64,000 nt of DNA from Hyphomonas sp. CY54-11-8 (GTDB lineage: Bacteria > Pseudomonadota > Alphaproteobacteria > Caulobacterales > Hyphomonadaceae). The position numbers and the translations under genes were made by a program. The stretch lies in assembly GCF_000682735.1 (NCBI RefSeq), contig NZ_AWFD01000012.1:248001-312000 (forward strand), given 5' to 3'. This document shows positions 54,980 to 63,836 of the stretch, piece after piece (positions within the stretch are counted from its first letter, which is position 1; every line of letters begins with the position of its first letter). The notes below the pieces were generated by a model, which searched no databases, was not told the origin of the DNA, and worked only from the letters and a program-made list of their open reading frames with translations.

Positions 54980-55738
54980 TTATTCGTCGTCGCGGAGCAG
55001 CCTCCAGCGGTCTCCGTCGAGCACCTCGAGCGGTTTGTAACGGCGCTTGTAATCCATTTTCGGGCTGCCCTTGACCCAATAGCCCAGATACACGTGCGGC
55101 AGGCCGAGGTCCTGCGCGAGCCGGATATGGTCAAGGATCATGAAGTGGCCGAGTCCGCGGCCCTCCTGATCCGGGTCGAAGAAGGTGTAGACCATCGAGA
55201 AGCCGTCGCGCAGCACATCGGTGATCGAACAGGCGACCAGCAAGGCGTCTTCCTCTGGCCCGTCGCGATATTCGAAGATATGGCTTTTCACCGGACTGCC
55301 GCCGACCATGGCCGCATAGTCGCGATAGGACATTTCCGACATGCCGCCGCCCTCATGACGGGTCTGCACATAGGATTTCAGCAGGGCGTATTGCTCCCGC
55401 GTCGGTTCAGCGGGGACTTCGCGGCGCACGAGGCCACCATTGCGCTGCATGGCGCGCCGGTCATTGCGGGACGGGATGAAATCCCGCGTCGGTACCCGCA
55501 CACTGCGGCAGGCATTGCAGCGCGGGCAGGCCGGCCGGTAAGCGATGGACTGGCTGCGCCGGAAACCCGACTGGCTGAGCAGATTGTGGACCAGATCTGA
55601 TTCGGTGATCGAGAGATTCGTGAACGCCTTGCGCTCTTTGCGGCCCGGCAGATACGGACAAGGGCTGGGATTCGTTACGTAAAAACGCAACGAACGCTCC
55701 AGACCGGGGGGCAGGATCTTCGAGTCCGTAAATTTCAT
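54980..55738 (-). CDS. bpt: Aspartate/glutamate leucyltransferase
   Basis: Bacterial N-end-rule transferase of 252 residues that adds Leu from Leu-tRNA to proteins with N-terminal Asp/Glu for degradation by ClpSAP. N-terminal cysteine-rich part: CPYLPGRKERKAFTNL and YRPACPRCNACRSVRVP. C-terminal GNAT-like part: YTFFDPDQEGRGLGHFMILDHIRLA and YLGYWVKGSPKMDYKRRY. Same strand between the TRAP operon and the SLC13 gene. Cytosolic. Confidence 0.95.
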   Translation of the reverse strand: MKFTDSKILPPGLERSLRFYVTNPSPCPYLPGRKERKAFTNLSITESDLVHNLLSQSGFRRSQSIAYRPACPRCNACRSVRVPTRDFIPSRNDRRAMQRNGGLVRREVPAEPTREQYALLKSYVQTRHEGGGMSEMSYRDYAAMVGGSPVKSHIFEYRDGPEEDALLVACSITDVLRDGFSMVYTFFDPDQEGRGLGHFMILDHIRLAQDLGLPHVYLGYWVKGSPKMDYKRRYKPLEVLDGDRWRLLRDDE

Positions 55739-55754
55739 GCTTTAGACACTACAC

Positions 55755-57599
55755 TTACAGATCGAACCGCCAAGGGGCGAAGAGCGTAAACACGCACCAA
55801 AGCACAAAAACGAGCGGTCCGCCGAAGCGTACGAAGTCCCCGAAGCGGTAATGACCGGGACCCATGACCAGCATGTTCGTCTGATAGGCGATCGGCGTCG
55901 CGAAACTGCAATTGGCACCGTAAATGACCGCCAGCAGGAAAGGTAGCGGGTCGGAGACGTTCAACTCATGCGCCGCGGAGAGGGCAATTGGCGAGAACAG
56001 AATGGCCGTGGCGGCGTTCGAGAGCAAATTGGTCAGGATCGCGACGGCCAGGAACAGGGCCGACAGAACGGCCAGCGTGCCGAAGGGTGACGCGACATTG
56101 ACCACGGCATGGGCAATGAAGGAGGCCGCGCCGGTTTTCTCCAGCGCCATGCCCATGGCGAGCGCAGCGCCGATAACGAGGAAGATGCGCAGGTCCAGCG
56201 ACCGGCTGGCCTGCCGGTAGTTCAGGCAGCCTGTGACCAGCATGGCCACGGCGCTGAGCACCGATGCATGCAGAATCGAGAGGATGCCGGAGGCAGCAGA
56301 AATGACAAGCGCGAGCGAGATCACCCGCGCGGCAAGGGCCTTGGTGGTCAGCGGGATTTCGGTCTGTGACCATTCCAGCAGGATCAGGTCACGGCTCTGG
56401 CGCAGTTCCAGGAAGGCATCCGGCGGGCCGCACAGCAGCAGCGTGTCACCCGATTCCAAGCGGATCTCGCCTAGCTTGGTGCGGATCATGCGGCTGCGGC
56501 GCTGGATGCCCAGCGTCACGGCGCGGGTCAGGCGGCGGAAGCCCAGCATCTCGACCGTCCGGCCGACCATGCGCGAGCCGGGGGCGATGACCGCCTCGGT
56601 CAGCGACAGGCGGCGCGGGCGGCCGCTTTCGTCCATGTCGCCGCCGGCAGACTGCCAGACCTGTTGCAGGAAGTCCGGCTGGCGGGCGAGGACATTCTGA
56701 AGTGCCGCGCGCGTTGCGGCCACGATGACAAGGTCGCCGGGGCGCAGCTTGATGTCCTCGTAGGGTGGCAGAAAAGCACGCTCGCCGCGCTGGATCATGC
56801 GTACGGTCATGTCGGGCAGGTCGGTGAACATGCCGGCGACGGGCTTCTTGCCTTCCAGGAAGTGGCCCTGCGTGACTTCGATCTGGGTCAGGAACTGCTT
56901 TGATGAGGTCGGTGCGATGTCTTCCGTCAGGCCCTCGCGGACCGGCAGCAGGAAGCGCGAGAAGACCAGGAGATAGATCATGCCCGCGACGGCCAGGACG
57001 AGGCCCATCGGTGATTGTTCGAAAAAGCCAAGCTGGCGGCCCTCGATCCGGTCAAAGGCTTCGGCGGCCAGCAGGTTGGTCGAGGTGCCGATCAGCGTTG
57101 TCATTCCGGCGAAGATCGAAATGAAGCTGAGCGGCATCATCAGTTTCGAGGCCGAGGACTTCATCCGGTGGGCGATGGCGCTCATCACCGGCAGGAACAT
57201 GATCACGATCGGCGTATTGTTGACGAAGGCGCTGATCCCGAACACGGCGAGAAAGGCGAGCAGAAGCGTCATCCGCGGGCGCCGGTCATAGCCGGACAGC
57301 AGCGCCTTGGTCGGGCCTTCAAGGGCGCCGGTCTGGAACAGGCCCTGGCCGACGACCAGCAGGGCCATGATGGTGATCAGGGCCGGATTGCCGAACCCGG
57401 AGAGCAGGTCCTGCGCGCTGATCGGGGTGCCGTCTTCGCCATGCGCACCGGGCAGGGTGAACAGGACCAGCAGCGCCGCAATCACGCAGACGGAGACCAG
57501 CTCCATCGACCAGCGGTCCAGCATGTAGAAACAAATGGCAGCCAGGACGACGCCAAGGCTCGCCCACATGGTCCAATGTGTCAGGAATTCTGCGAGCAT
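55755..57599 (-). CDS. SLC13/ArsB-type permease with two RCK_C domains
   Basis: Membrane carrier of 614 residues in the divalent anion/Na+ symporter group. N-terminal and C-terminal halves are membrane domains (NTPIVIMFLPVMSAIAHRMK, and AMGMALEKTGAASFIAHAVV). The centre (about residues 205-375) has two soluble RCK_C (TrkA-C) modules: LPPYEDIKLRPGDLVIVAA and IRLESGDTLLLCGPPDAF. Transported ion is unclear; sulfate, dicarboxylates or arsenite are all family substrates. The stop lies 16 bases from bpt on the same strand. Confidence 0.88.
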   Translation of the reverse strand: MLAEFLTHWTMWASLGVVLAAICFYMLDRWSMELVSVCVIAALLVLFTLPGAHGEDGTPISAQDLLSGFGNPALITIMALLVVGQGLFQTGALEGPTKALLSGYDRRPRMTLLLAFLAVFGISAFVNNTPIVIMFLPVMSAIAHRMKSSASKLMMPLSFISIFAGMTTLIGTSTNLLAAEAFDRIEGRQLGFFEQSPMGLVLAVAGMIYLLVFSRFLLPVREGLTEDIAPTSSKQFLTQIEVTQGHFLEGKKPVAGMFTDLPDMTVRMIQRGERAFLPPYEDIKLRPGDLVIVAATRAALQNVLARQPDFLQQVWQSAGGDMDESGRPRRLSLTEAVIAPGSRMVGRTVEMLGFRRLTRAVTLGIQRRSRMIRTKLGEIRLESGDTLLLCGPPDAFLELRQSRDLILLEWSQTEIPLTTKALAARVISLALVISAASGILSILHASVLSAVAMLVTGCLNYRQASRSLDLRIFLVIGAALAMGMALEKTGAASFIAHAVVNVASPFGTLAVLSALFLAVAILTNLLSNAATAILFSPIALSAAHELNVSDPLPFLLAVIYGANCSFATPIAYQTNMLVMGPGHYRFGDFVRFGGPLVFVLWCVFTLFAPWRFDL

Positions 57600-57645
57600 C
57601 AGGGCTCCGGGACTTTCTGGTATGGCCCCCGGAAACCGGAGGGCG

Positions 57646-58332
57646 TTAACCCTCTACTTGGACCAGTATGCTGACCCGCCGGTTAACGGGCAAGTGGGGC
57701 TGAGCCGGGATGAGTGGCCGAGTATCGGCCAGACCGGCCACACCGCGAATACGTTCCGCCGCGACACCTGCGGCCTCGAAGATGCGCCGGGCCTCGTTCG
57801 CCCGGTCCGAAGACAGCTCCCAGTTGGAGTATCCGGGGGTCAGGCTCGGGAAGGCGTCGGTATGGCCTTCAAGGACAAGTGTACCCGTCGTACCGGCCAG
57901 TGCGGCCGCCGCATCGCGGGCAAGGGTTAGGCCGGATTCGGTGAAGCGGCCATCGGCGCGGTCGAACAGCGGACGCTCTGCCGTGTCGACGAGGTCAATG
58001 CGGATGCCGTCTGCCTCTTTTGCCAGCACCACGCTGGCGCCTGCCGCAACAAGCGCCGGATTTTCGCTGAGCGCGCTGAACACGCGATCCGCTGCCGAGG
58101 GGCCGGATTGTACTGAGACGGCGGTGGCGGCGTCCGGTGTACGATTATGGAAATAGTCGGCAATCTCGGCGCGGTCGTCGGCGGACACGCCGCTGACCAG
58201 CCACATGAGAAGGAAAAACGCCATGAGCGCGGTCAGGAAGTCGGCATAGGCCATCTTCCAGGTGCCTGCCTTTCGGGCGGGCGCAACGGGCATTCTGCCC
58301 GCGCCTTGTGAAGAGTAAGTGGCATAAGCCAT
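57646..58332 (-). CDS. motB: Flagellar motor stator protein MotB-like
   Basis: A 228-residue OmpA/MotB protein. After a basic N-terminus, one span YADFLTALMAFFLLMWL carries the key proton-relay Asp (about residue 30). The C-terminal OmpA-like domain has LVLEGHTDAFPSLTPGYSNWELSSDRANEARRIF and NRRVSILVQ, which bind peptidoglycan. No motA is next to it, so it is an orphan; MotA may be elsewhere. An alternative is an ExbD-like or TolR-like use, but the WKMAYADF start is typical of MotB. Diverges from the dehydrogenase gene. Confidence 0.9.
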   Translation of the reverse strand: MAYATYSSQGAGRMPVAPARKAGTWKMAYADFLTALMAFFLLMWLVSGVSADDRAEIADYFHNRTPDAATAVSVQSGPSAADRVFSALSENPALVAAGASVVLAKEADGIRIDLVDTAERPLFDRADGRFTESGLTLARDAAAALAGTTGTLVLEGHTDAFPSLTPGYSNWELSSDRANEARRIFEAAGVAAERIRGVAGLADTRPLIPAQPHLPVNRRVSILVQVEG

Positions 58333-58465
58333 CTGCTCGCTCGAACCCTCTCCTTCTGAGTGGTCTGCTTGTATTAGCAGGCCTTGGTGAAGGTCAGGTC
58401 ACGCCAGACGGTGGGATTTCGATGAAATTCGATCTATCTGGTACGGGCGTAATTGGAGAATCGAT

Positions 58466-59323
58466 ATGGCACGCACGGCATTTCTTGGCCTCGGAGTGAT
58501 GGGGTTTCACATGGCGGGCCATCTCGCCGCGAAGGGGCACGAGGTCGTGGTGTGGAACCGGACCCATACCAAGGCCGAGAACTGGGCGACCCAGCACAAG
58601 GGCGAAGTGGCCAAGGACCCGGCCTCTGCGGCCTTCGGCGCTGAATGCGTCCTGCTGTGCCTGGGCGACGATCCGGACGTGGCCGAAGTCTTTGCCGCGC
58701 TGGAGCCGAGCGTGGCGGCCGGCATGGTGATCGTCGATCACACGACCGCCTCGGCAGACCTTGCGCGCGATCTCTATGCCCGCTGCAAGGCGAAGGGCGC
58801 GCATTTCCTGGATGCCCCGATCTCCGGCGGGGAAGCCGGCGCGCGCAACGGCGCCCTGACCATCATGTGCGGCGGCGACGACCCGACCTTCGAACAGGCC
58901 CAGCCCATCATGGCGGCCTATGGCAAGCGGATGACCCATATCGGCTGCGCCGGGTCCGGCCAGCTGGCCAAGTCCGTCAACCAGATCTGCATCGCCGGCA
59001 TCGTGCAGGGCCTCGCCGAAGGCCTGCACTTCGCGGAGAAAGCCGGGCTGGATGTCGCGGCCGTGATCGAGGCGATCAGCGGCGGCGCGGCGCAGAGCTG
59101 GCAGATGGAAAACCGCTGGAAGACGATGGTAGATGATCATTACACGCACGGGTTTGCCGTCGACTGGATGCGCAAGGATTTGCGCATCACGCTGGAAGCG
59201 GCCCGCGACAATGGTGCGACGCTGCCGGTGACCGCACTGGTCGACCAGTATTATGCCGACGTGCAGGCCATGGGCGGCAATCGCTGGGATACGTCCAGCC
59301 TGCTGGCCCGGCTGAAGCGATGA
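58466..59323 (+). CDS. NAD(P)-dependent beta-hydroxyacid dehydrogenase
   Basis: Member of the 3-hydroxyisobutyrate dehydrogenase/tartronate semialdehyde reductase family, 285 residues. The Rossmann start is FLGLGVMGFHMAGHLA, with the substrate motif DAPISGGEAGARNGALTIMCGGD, the catalytic lysine in GSGQLAKSVNQICIAG and a C-terminal HGFAVDWMRKDLRITLEAA. The VVVWNRT after the second strand suggests NADP(H)-type binding because of the Arg. Reduces or oxidises a small hydroxy-acid. The neighbouring DUF389 gene follows after 10 bases. Confidence 0.9.
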   Translation: MARTAFLGLGVMGFHMAGHLAAKGHEVVVWNRTHTKAENWATQHKGEVAKDPASAAFGAECVLLCLGDDPDVAEVFAALEPSVAAGMVIVDHTTASADLARDLYARCKAKGAHFLDAPISGGEAGARNGALTIMCGGDDPTFEQAQPIMAAYGKRMTHIGCAGSGQLAKSVNQICIAGIVQGLAEGLHFAEKAGLDVAAVIEAISGGAAQSWQMENRWKTMVDDHYTHGFAVDWMRKDLRITLEAARDNGATLPVTALVDQYYADVQAMGGNRWDTSSLLARLKR

Positions 59324-59333
59324 GACGGCTCGG

Positions 59334-60335
59334 GTGAGGCGGCTTGATATTCATCTGAGGGCGGATGAACGCCTTGATGTGGTGCTCCGGGCGGTGAAAG
59401 CGTCCGAGCCTGTTGACTATTATGTGCTCGAAACGGAGCAGAAGGATCGCAGGCTGGTTTCCGTCTTCGTCCGGGAAGGCGTGGAACAAACGCTGATGGA
59501 CAATGTCCAGTCCGCCCTGGAAGGGGCGAATGGCTGGCGTATCTCCATCCTTCCCATCGAGGCGACGGCCCCGAAGCTGGAAGAGCCGAAACCCGGCAAG
59601 GAGGCGAAATCAACACAGGCGACGCGCGAGGAAATCTATTCCGACGTGGCAAGCGGTGCGCGCTTTGACCGGAATTTCTTCATCATGGTGGTGCTCTCCA
59701 CCATCGTGGCGGCAATCGGCCTGAACTCCGATGGGGTGGCAGCCGTGATCGGCGCAATGGTGATTGCGCCGCTGCTTGGACCTGTGCTCGGTTTTTCAAT
59801 GGGCGCGGCGCTTGGCGACTTTGCGATGCTGAAGCGGGCGACGGTGACGCTTGCAGCCGGCATAGGCACGGCGCTTGCCTGTTCGCTGCTCCTGTCGTTC
59901 CTGCTGCCGATTGACCTGCAGAGCCATGAGCTGATGTCGCGCGCGGAGGTCCGTCTCGACGGACTGGCGCTTGCCATGGCGGCGGGCGGAGCGGCGGCGC
60001 TTTCGCTGACGCGTAGCCAGTCTGCTGCGCTGGTGGGTGTCATGGTCGCAGCAGCCTTGCTGCCGCCGGGTGCAGCCGTTGGCCTGTTCATGGGGGCAGG
60101 CGAGTGGGCGCTGGCCCTGCGTGCCTGCCTGCTGTTGGCACTGAACGTGGCGGCGCTGATCCTTTCGGCGCTGATCGTTTTCCGGTTGCGCCGCATCCGG
60201 CCGCGCTCGTGGATCGAACAGAAGAATGCCAACCGGGCTGTCCTGCTGAATGCCCTTTTGTCGGGCTTTGTGCTGATCGTCTCCGTCGCGCTGATACTTT
60301 ATCTTGATCTCGGGAACAAAGTATCGATCGGGTAG
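59334..60335 (+). CDS. DUF389 membrane protein
   Basis: A 333-residue protein of the TIGR00341/DUF389 group, function unknown. The first about 110 residues are soluble, with a ferredoxin-like look (MRRLDIHLRADERLDVVLRA). Then comes the membrane domain: NFFIMVVLSTIVAAIGLNSDGVAAVIGAMVIAPLLGP, LALAMAAGGAAALSLTRSQSAALVGVMVAAALLPP and two more spans. The GTG start follows the upstream gene by 10 bases and they are likely co-transcribed. Confidence 0.9.
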   Translation: MRRLDIHLRADERLDVVLRAVKASEPVDYYVLETEQKDRRLVSVFVREGVEQTLMDNVQSALEGANGWRISILPIEATAPKLEEPKPGKEAKSTQATREEIYSDVASGARFDRNFFIMVVLSTIVAAIGLNSDGVAAVIGAMVIAPLLGPVLGFSMGAALGDFAMLKRATVTLAAGIGTALACSLLLSFLLPIDLQSHELMSRAEVRLDGLALAMAAGGAAALSLTRSQSAALVGVMVAAALLPPGAAVGLFMGAGEWALALRACLLLALNVAALILSALIVFRLRRIRPRSWIEQKNANRAVLLNALLSGFVLIVSVALILYLDLGNKVSIG

Positions 60336-60363
60336 TGCGAAACAGACAGGCGCAGAGACTCAG

Positions 60364-60918
60364 ATGAATGATCCAGCCCGATTCCGCTCGCGGATTGCGA
60401 CGGAAGACGATATTCCCGCGATCACTGAGCTGATGCGCGCCTCCATCGCAGTCAACATGCGGGCGTTCCTGTCCGAACCGGAAATCAAGGCCGCGCAGGA
60501 GACAATGGGTGTCGACCGCAGCCTGATTTCAGACGGGACCTATTTCGTCATTGAAACCGATGTGGACGGCGAAACGGTCATGGTCGCCTGCGGCGGCTGG
60601 GGCAAGCGGCGGACGCTGTATGGCGGCGACCACTCACCTGGGCGGGACGACAGGCTCTCCAATCCGGCAACCGATGCAGCGCGAATCCGCGCCATGTACA
60701 CCCATCCGGACTGGATCCGTCAGGGCCTTGGAACATTGCTGCTGGAACGGGGAGAGGGCGCGGCCCGGAATGCAGGTTTTAAGACAATCGAGCTGGGTTC
60801 CACTGTCCCTGGCCGCCCGCTCTATGAGGCCCGCGGCTACGAGGCTTACCATATCGAACACCACACCGGTGCAAACGGAGAGCGGAATACCGTGATCCAC
60901 ATGCGCAAGCTGCTGTAA
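60364..60918 (+). CDS. GNAT-family N-acetyltransferase
   Basis: A 184-residue GNAT: RFRSRIATEDDIPAITELMRASI at the N-terminus, and the acetyl-CoA loop MYTHPDWIRQGLGTLLLERGEGAAR with RQGLGT as motif A, then FKTIELGSTVPGRPLYEARGY. The middle (GGWGKRRTLYGGDHSPGRDD) is typical of a subgroup often annotated only as GNAT. Substrate unknown. The ATG chosen skips 20 codons of an extension that has no similarity. Confidence 0.88.
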   Translation: MNDPARFRSRIATEDDIPAITELMRASIAVNMRAFLSEPEIKAAQETMGVDRSLISDGTYFVIETDVDGETVMVACGGWGKRRTLYGGDHSPGRDDRLSNPATDAARIRAMYTHPDWIRQGLGTLLLERGEGAARNAGFKTIELGSTVPGRPLYEARGYEAYHIEHHTGANGERNTVIHMRKLL

Positions 60919-60962
60919 GCAGGCGGGGCGGGCGGGTTTACATCCGGGCCTGAACTTCTAGG

Positions 60963-60982
60963 TTGGGGGGTGAGACCCCCAA
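60963..60982. repeat. GC-rich hairpin in the FKBP leader
   Basis: TTGGGGG pairs with CCCCCAA around a 6-base loop. It lies in the about 125-base leader ahead of the FKBP gene. No T-run follows it on either strand, so it is not an intrinsic terminator for the GNAT gene. It may be a leader structure or simply chance. Confidence 0.3.
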
Positions 60983-61043
60983 AGCACCCGCGAGAGCGAC
61001 GCGGCCTTTGATGACCCACACACCCGAAAAGATTGGAATTATC

Positions 61044-61481
61044 ATGACGCAAGTCAAAAACGGCGACACCGTGAGCATCCACTATACCGGGACGCTGAAC
61101 GACGGCACGACCTTCGACAGCTCCGAAGGACGTGATCCGCTGGCCTTCCAGGTCGGTTCCGGACAGATCATCCCCGGTCTCGACACGGCCCTTCCGGGCA
61201 TGGCTGTCGGCGACAAGAAAACCGTCAACGTTCCGTGCGATCAGGCTTACGGCCCGGTCAATCCAGACATGCGCCAGCAAGTGCAGCGCACCGAAATCCC
61301 GGCGGAGATCCCGACCGAAGTCGGCACACGTCTCCAGATGCAGGCGCAGAACGGCCAGGTCATCCCGGTTGTTGTCGTGGACGCCAACGAAGCCACGGTG
61401 ACCCTGGATGCCAACCACCCGCTGGCCGGTCAGGACCTGACCTTTGCCATCGAACTGGTCGACATCAAACCGGCCGCCTGA
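61044..61481 (+). CDS. FKBP-type peptidyl-prolyl cis-trans isomerase (SlyD-like)
   Basis: A 145-residue isomerase. VSIHYTGTLNDGTTFDSSEGRDPLAFQVGSGQIIPGLDTALPGM holds the FKBP signature, followed by an insert-in-flap region (VNPDMRQQVQRTEIPAEIP) as in SlyD/FkpA-type enzymes, and VTLDANHPLAGQDLTFAIELVDI at the end. Assists protein folding. It lacks the His-rich tail of SlyD. The ATG is the one closest to the domain; an ATG 11 codons earlier is a possible alternative. Confidence 0.93.
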   Translation: MTQVKNGDTVSIHYTGTLNDGTTFDSSEGRDPLAFQVGSGQIIPGLDTALPGMAVGDKKTVNVPCDQAYGPVNPDMRQQVQRTEIPAEIPTEVGTRLQMQAQNGQVIPVVVVDANEATVTLDANHPLAGQDLTFAIELVDIKPAA

Positions 61482-61485
61482 GGCT

Positions 61486-62370
61486 CTACAGGCCGTCCTT
61501 TTTCGCCTTCCACAGGAAGAGGACGGCCAGGGCCACGCTGACGATGGGCAGCAGGATGCCAAATTCGTCGATATAAAAAAGCGTCTTCTCGCCATGCGCC
61601 GTCAGCGGGGTGTAGATCCGCTGCAGGAACAGATTGTGGCTCGCGTGCAGGATCGCCGCGGGCCACAGGCTTTTTGAGCGGAAGGTGATCCAGGCATAGA
61701 CGATGCCCATCGGCATCACCGAAAGGGTGAACAGGATCATCTGCAGCACCTGGTTTCCCTCGCCGGCATTGTAATCCGTAAACAGAATGCCTGGCCAGTG
61801 CCACAGCGACCAGATCAGGCCTGACAGCAGGCCGACCGCCCAGAAGGGCATGATCTTGCGTATCTCCCAGATCATGAAGCCGCGCCAGCCGATCTCTTCA
61901 CCGAGCGCCCGTGACATGGAGGCCGCCATGCCGAGTGTGCCGGTCATCAGGATGCCGCCGGCCGCGGCAAGGGCGCCCGGGGGTTCGCTGGCGCTGACGA
62001 AGCTGGCAAAACTGGCCAGTGCCTCAGGATCGCCGAAGCCGCTGCCGCCGAGACCGAGCAGCCAGACGGGCAGGTACATGGCGAGGCCGTAACCAATCGG
62101 CAGGACGTAAGCCAGCCAGTTCCATTTCCATTCCCCCCAGCCCCAGGGCAGGCTCGCCACCGGACGTCTCAGGATCAGGCAGGTGAGCGCGGCCGCAATT
62201 CCGGGAGACCACATGATGCCCGTGACGCTGAGCAGGTTCATGGCCCCCTGCGTGATCATGATGGCGTAGAAGACGCAGCTGATTGCCAGCATCAGCAGGA
62301 GGAACAGCCCGAAAGCCTTCCACGCTGCGGACTTCTCATCCGATGTTGTCGCCGCTGCAGAATTCATCAC
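61486..62370 (-). CDS. CPBP-family intramembrane metalloprotease
   Basis: Membrane protein of 294 residues in the CAAX-protease/bacteriocin-processing (ABI) family. The motifs are EEIGWRGFM near residue 155, SLWHWPGILF and HASHNLFLQ, which supply the Glu, His and His/Asn active-site residues. About seven to eight spans. Possible prenyl or other protein processing, or a bacteriocin-immunity-like role. The first codon is a GTG; the ATG right after it is an equally good start. Ends 5 bases from the FKBP gene, convergent. Confidence 0.88.
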   Translation of the reverse strand: MMNSAAATTSDEKSAAWKAFGLFLLLMLAISCVFYAIMITQGAMNLLSVTGIMWSPGIAAALTCLILRRPVASLPWGWGEWKWNWLAYVLPIGYGLAMYLPVWLLGLGGSGFGDPEALASFASFVSASEPPGALAAAGGILMTGTLGMAASMSRALGEEIGWRGFMIWEIRKIMPFWAVGLLSGLIWSLWHWPGILFTDYNAGEGNQVLQMILFTLSVMPMGIVYAWITFRSKSLWPAAILHASHNLFLQRIYTPLTAHGEKTLFYIDEFGILLPIVSVALAVLFLWKAKKDGL

Positions 62371-62412
62371 TCGCCCCCTCTGGCCTTAAAGCGTGAGGGC
62401 TAGCATGACGCC

Positions 62413-62766
62413 TCAGCGCATGGGAAGGTCCATGAATTCCAGGGAGCGCTCCATAACAACCGTGCCGAGATGCTCGCCGTACATGCGTACGGCGTATTCG
62501 AACATCGGGGTGCCGATTTCGTTATAGCCCACGCCGCAATTGCCCGTGGCGGACAGGCCTGCCTTCAGCATCAGGCTGGCCATTACGGTGGTGGCTTCGT
62601 TTTTCTTCTCCTGCAGGGCCAGCAGCATCAGCTGCTTCATCTGGTCGACATCGTTCTCCGTCGAGTGCCGGATCATGCAGCTGCCGATCTGTTCGGCACG
62701 CGATTCGGCAAGCGCCGGGGTGGCGGTGAAGGAAATGGCGGCGGCAAGACAAAGACTACGGATCAT
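62413..62766 (-). CDS. Small exported protein of unknown function
   Basis: A 117-residue protein with a signal peptide (RSLCLAAAISFTATPALA, cut after ALA). The mature part is helical: IGSCMIRHSTENDVDQMKQLMLLALQEKK and MASLMLKAGLSATGNCGVGYNEIG, with two Cys that may pair. AGGAGC precedes this ATG; upstream in-frame codons are arginine-rich and unlikely to be translated. No family recognised. Confidence 0.72.
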   Translation of the reverse strand: MIRSLCLAAAISFTATPALAESRAEQIGSCMIRHSTENDVDQMKQLMLLALQEKKNEATTVMASLMLKAGLSATGNCGVGYNEIGTPMFEYAVRMYGEHLGTVVMERSLEFMDLPMR

Positions 62767-62907
62767 CCGGGGCTCCTGAGCTGATCTACGCATATGCCGG
62801 GGCGTACGCGCAGATCGTGTCAGGATTTGGATGCGGCAGGCCACATGAACAGTGTCTGAAGCAGCGGAGCTGATCAGGTTACGGATTGTTCATCCCCGGG
62901 CGGCGGA

Positions 62908-63762
62908 TTACTCCGCCGGAACGGCCGTGAACTCTTCTTTCCAGGCCGTCATTTCTTCGCGGTTGTCATGGTCCCATGGGTGGAAGCCCGGCTTGAACCA
63001 GGACAGCCAGATTTTCCAACCCTTGCCGAACAGGGACGGCTTCTTCCACAGGAAGGCCTTTATGGCGCGGTCGGCCTCTTCCGGCGAATAGCCATCGGCT
63101 TTCAACAGGTCAGCGGCATAGCCGGCAATATTGTTCGTGAAATTGCTGGTGATGATCAGCATGGACATACAGCGGCGGTAATAGCGCTTCAGCGGCGACC
63201 AGTCTTTCGTCGCTTCAAGGAAGACGTCATAGGCGACGGCCTTGTGCTCTGTCTCTTCCATGGCGTGCCAACGCCACAGCTGTTCCAGCGCCGGGTCGGT
63301 CTTGCTGAACAGCTGGCCGTAATCGGTTTCCAGGTCCATCATCAGGTCCGCCATCATGGCGGTGAAGTGTTCGAGGCAGATCGTTGCCATCAGCATACGG
63401 AACCGACCACCATCATAGGCGAACTTCACTTTCTCGCGGATCTTCGCCTCGATGGCGTCCACCGGATATTTCGTCCGGTCGATCTTGTTGTTCAGCAGGT
63501 GGTGCTCGCGCGAGTGGATGGCTTCCTGGCGAATGAAGTCTTTCACATCCTGTTCCAGCTTGCCGGAGACTTCGTTCTTGTAGGCCTTCACCGCGTCAAT
63601 GAACATGCGCTCGCCATCCGGAAAGGTCAGCGACATGGCATTGAAGACCGCCGTGGCGACCGGATCACCATCCAGCCAGGGGCCATTGTCGGCGGCGGCC
63701 ATGTCAAAATGCAGGTCGCGGGGCAGAATCGTTACATCTTCAGGCGTGCGCTTGGTCGTCAT
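62908..63762 (-). CDS. PF10118-like metal-dependent hydrolase
   Basis: A 284-residue helical protein of the COG3687/PF10118 predicted metal-dependent hydrolase group. Possible di-iron or metal ligands appear in RQEAIHSREHH and CLEHFTAMMADLM, and ALEQLWRWHAMEETEHKAVAYDVF. It resembles ferritin-like di-iron proteins. The ATG (MTTKRTP) has AAGG upstream; the frame runs farther into the operator region, which is not coding. The gene diverges from a TetR regulator that probably controls it. Confidence 0.85.
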   Translation of the reverse strand: MTTKRTPEDVTILPRDLHFDMAAADNGPWLDGDPVATAVFNAMSLTFPDGERMFIDAVKAYKNEVSGKLEQDVKDFIRQEAIHSREHHLLNNKIDRTKYPVDAIEAKIREKVKFAYDGGRFRMLMATICLEHFTAMMADLMMDLETDYGQLFSKTDPALEQLWRWHAMEETEHKAVAYDVFLEATKDWSPLKRYYRRCMSMLIITSNFTNNIAGYAADLLKADGYSPEEADRAIKAFLWKKPSLFGKGWKIWLSWFKPGFHPWDHDNREEMTAWKEEFTAVPAE

Positions 63763-63822
63763 GGTGCTAGGAACCTTGAGGAAATATCTGGACAACAGTC
63801 TTATGCTGACAAATAACACTAC

Positions 63823-63836
63823 TGACAAAAATGTCA
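63823..63836. promoter_or_regulatory. Palindromic operator at the TetR start
   Basis: TGACA-AAAA-TGTCA, a perfect 5-base inverted repeat that includes the TetR start codon. The octamer CTGACAAA also occurs 16 bases upstream at 63806, giving a second possible half-site. It lies between the divergent TetR and hydrolase genes, as expected for autoregulation. Confidence 0.6.
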
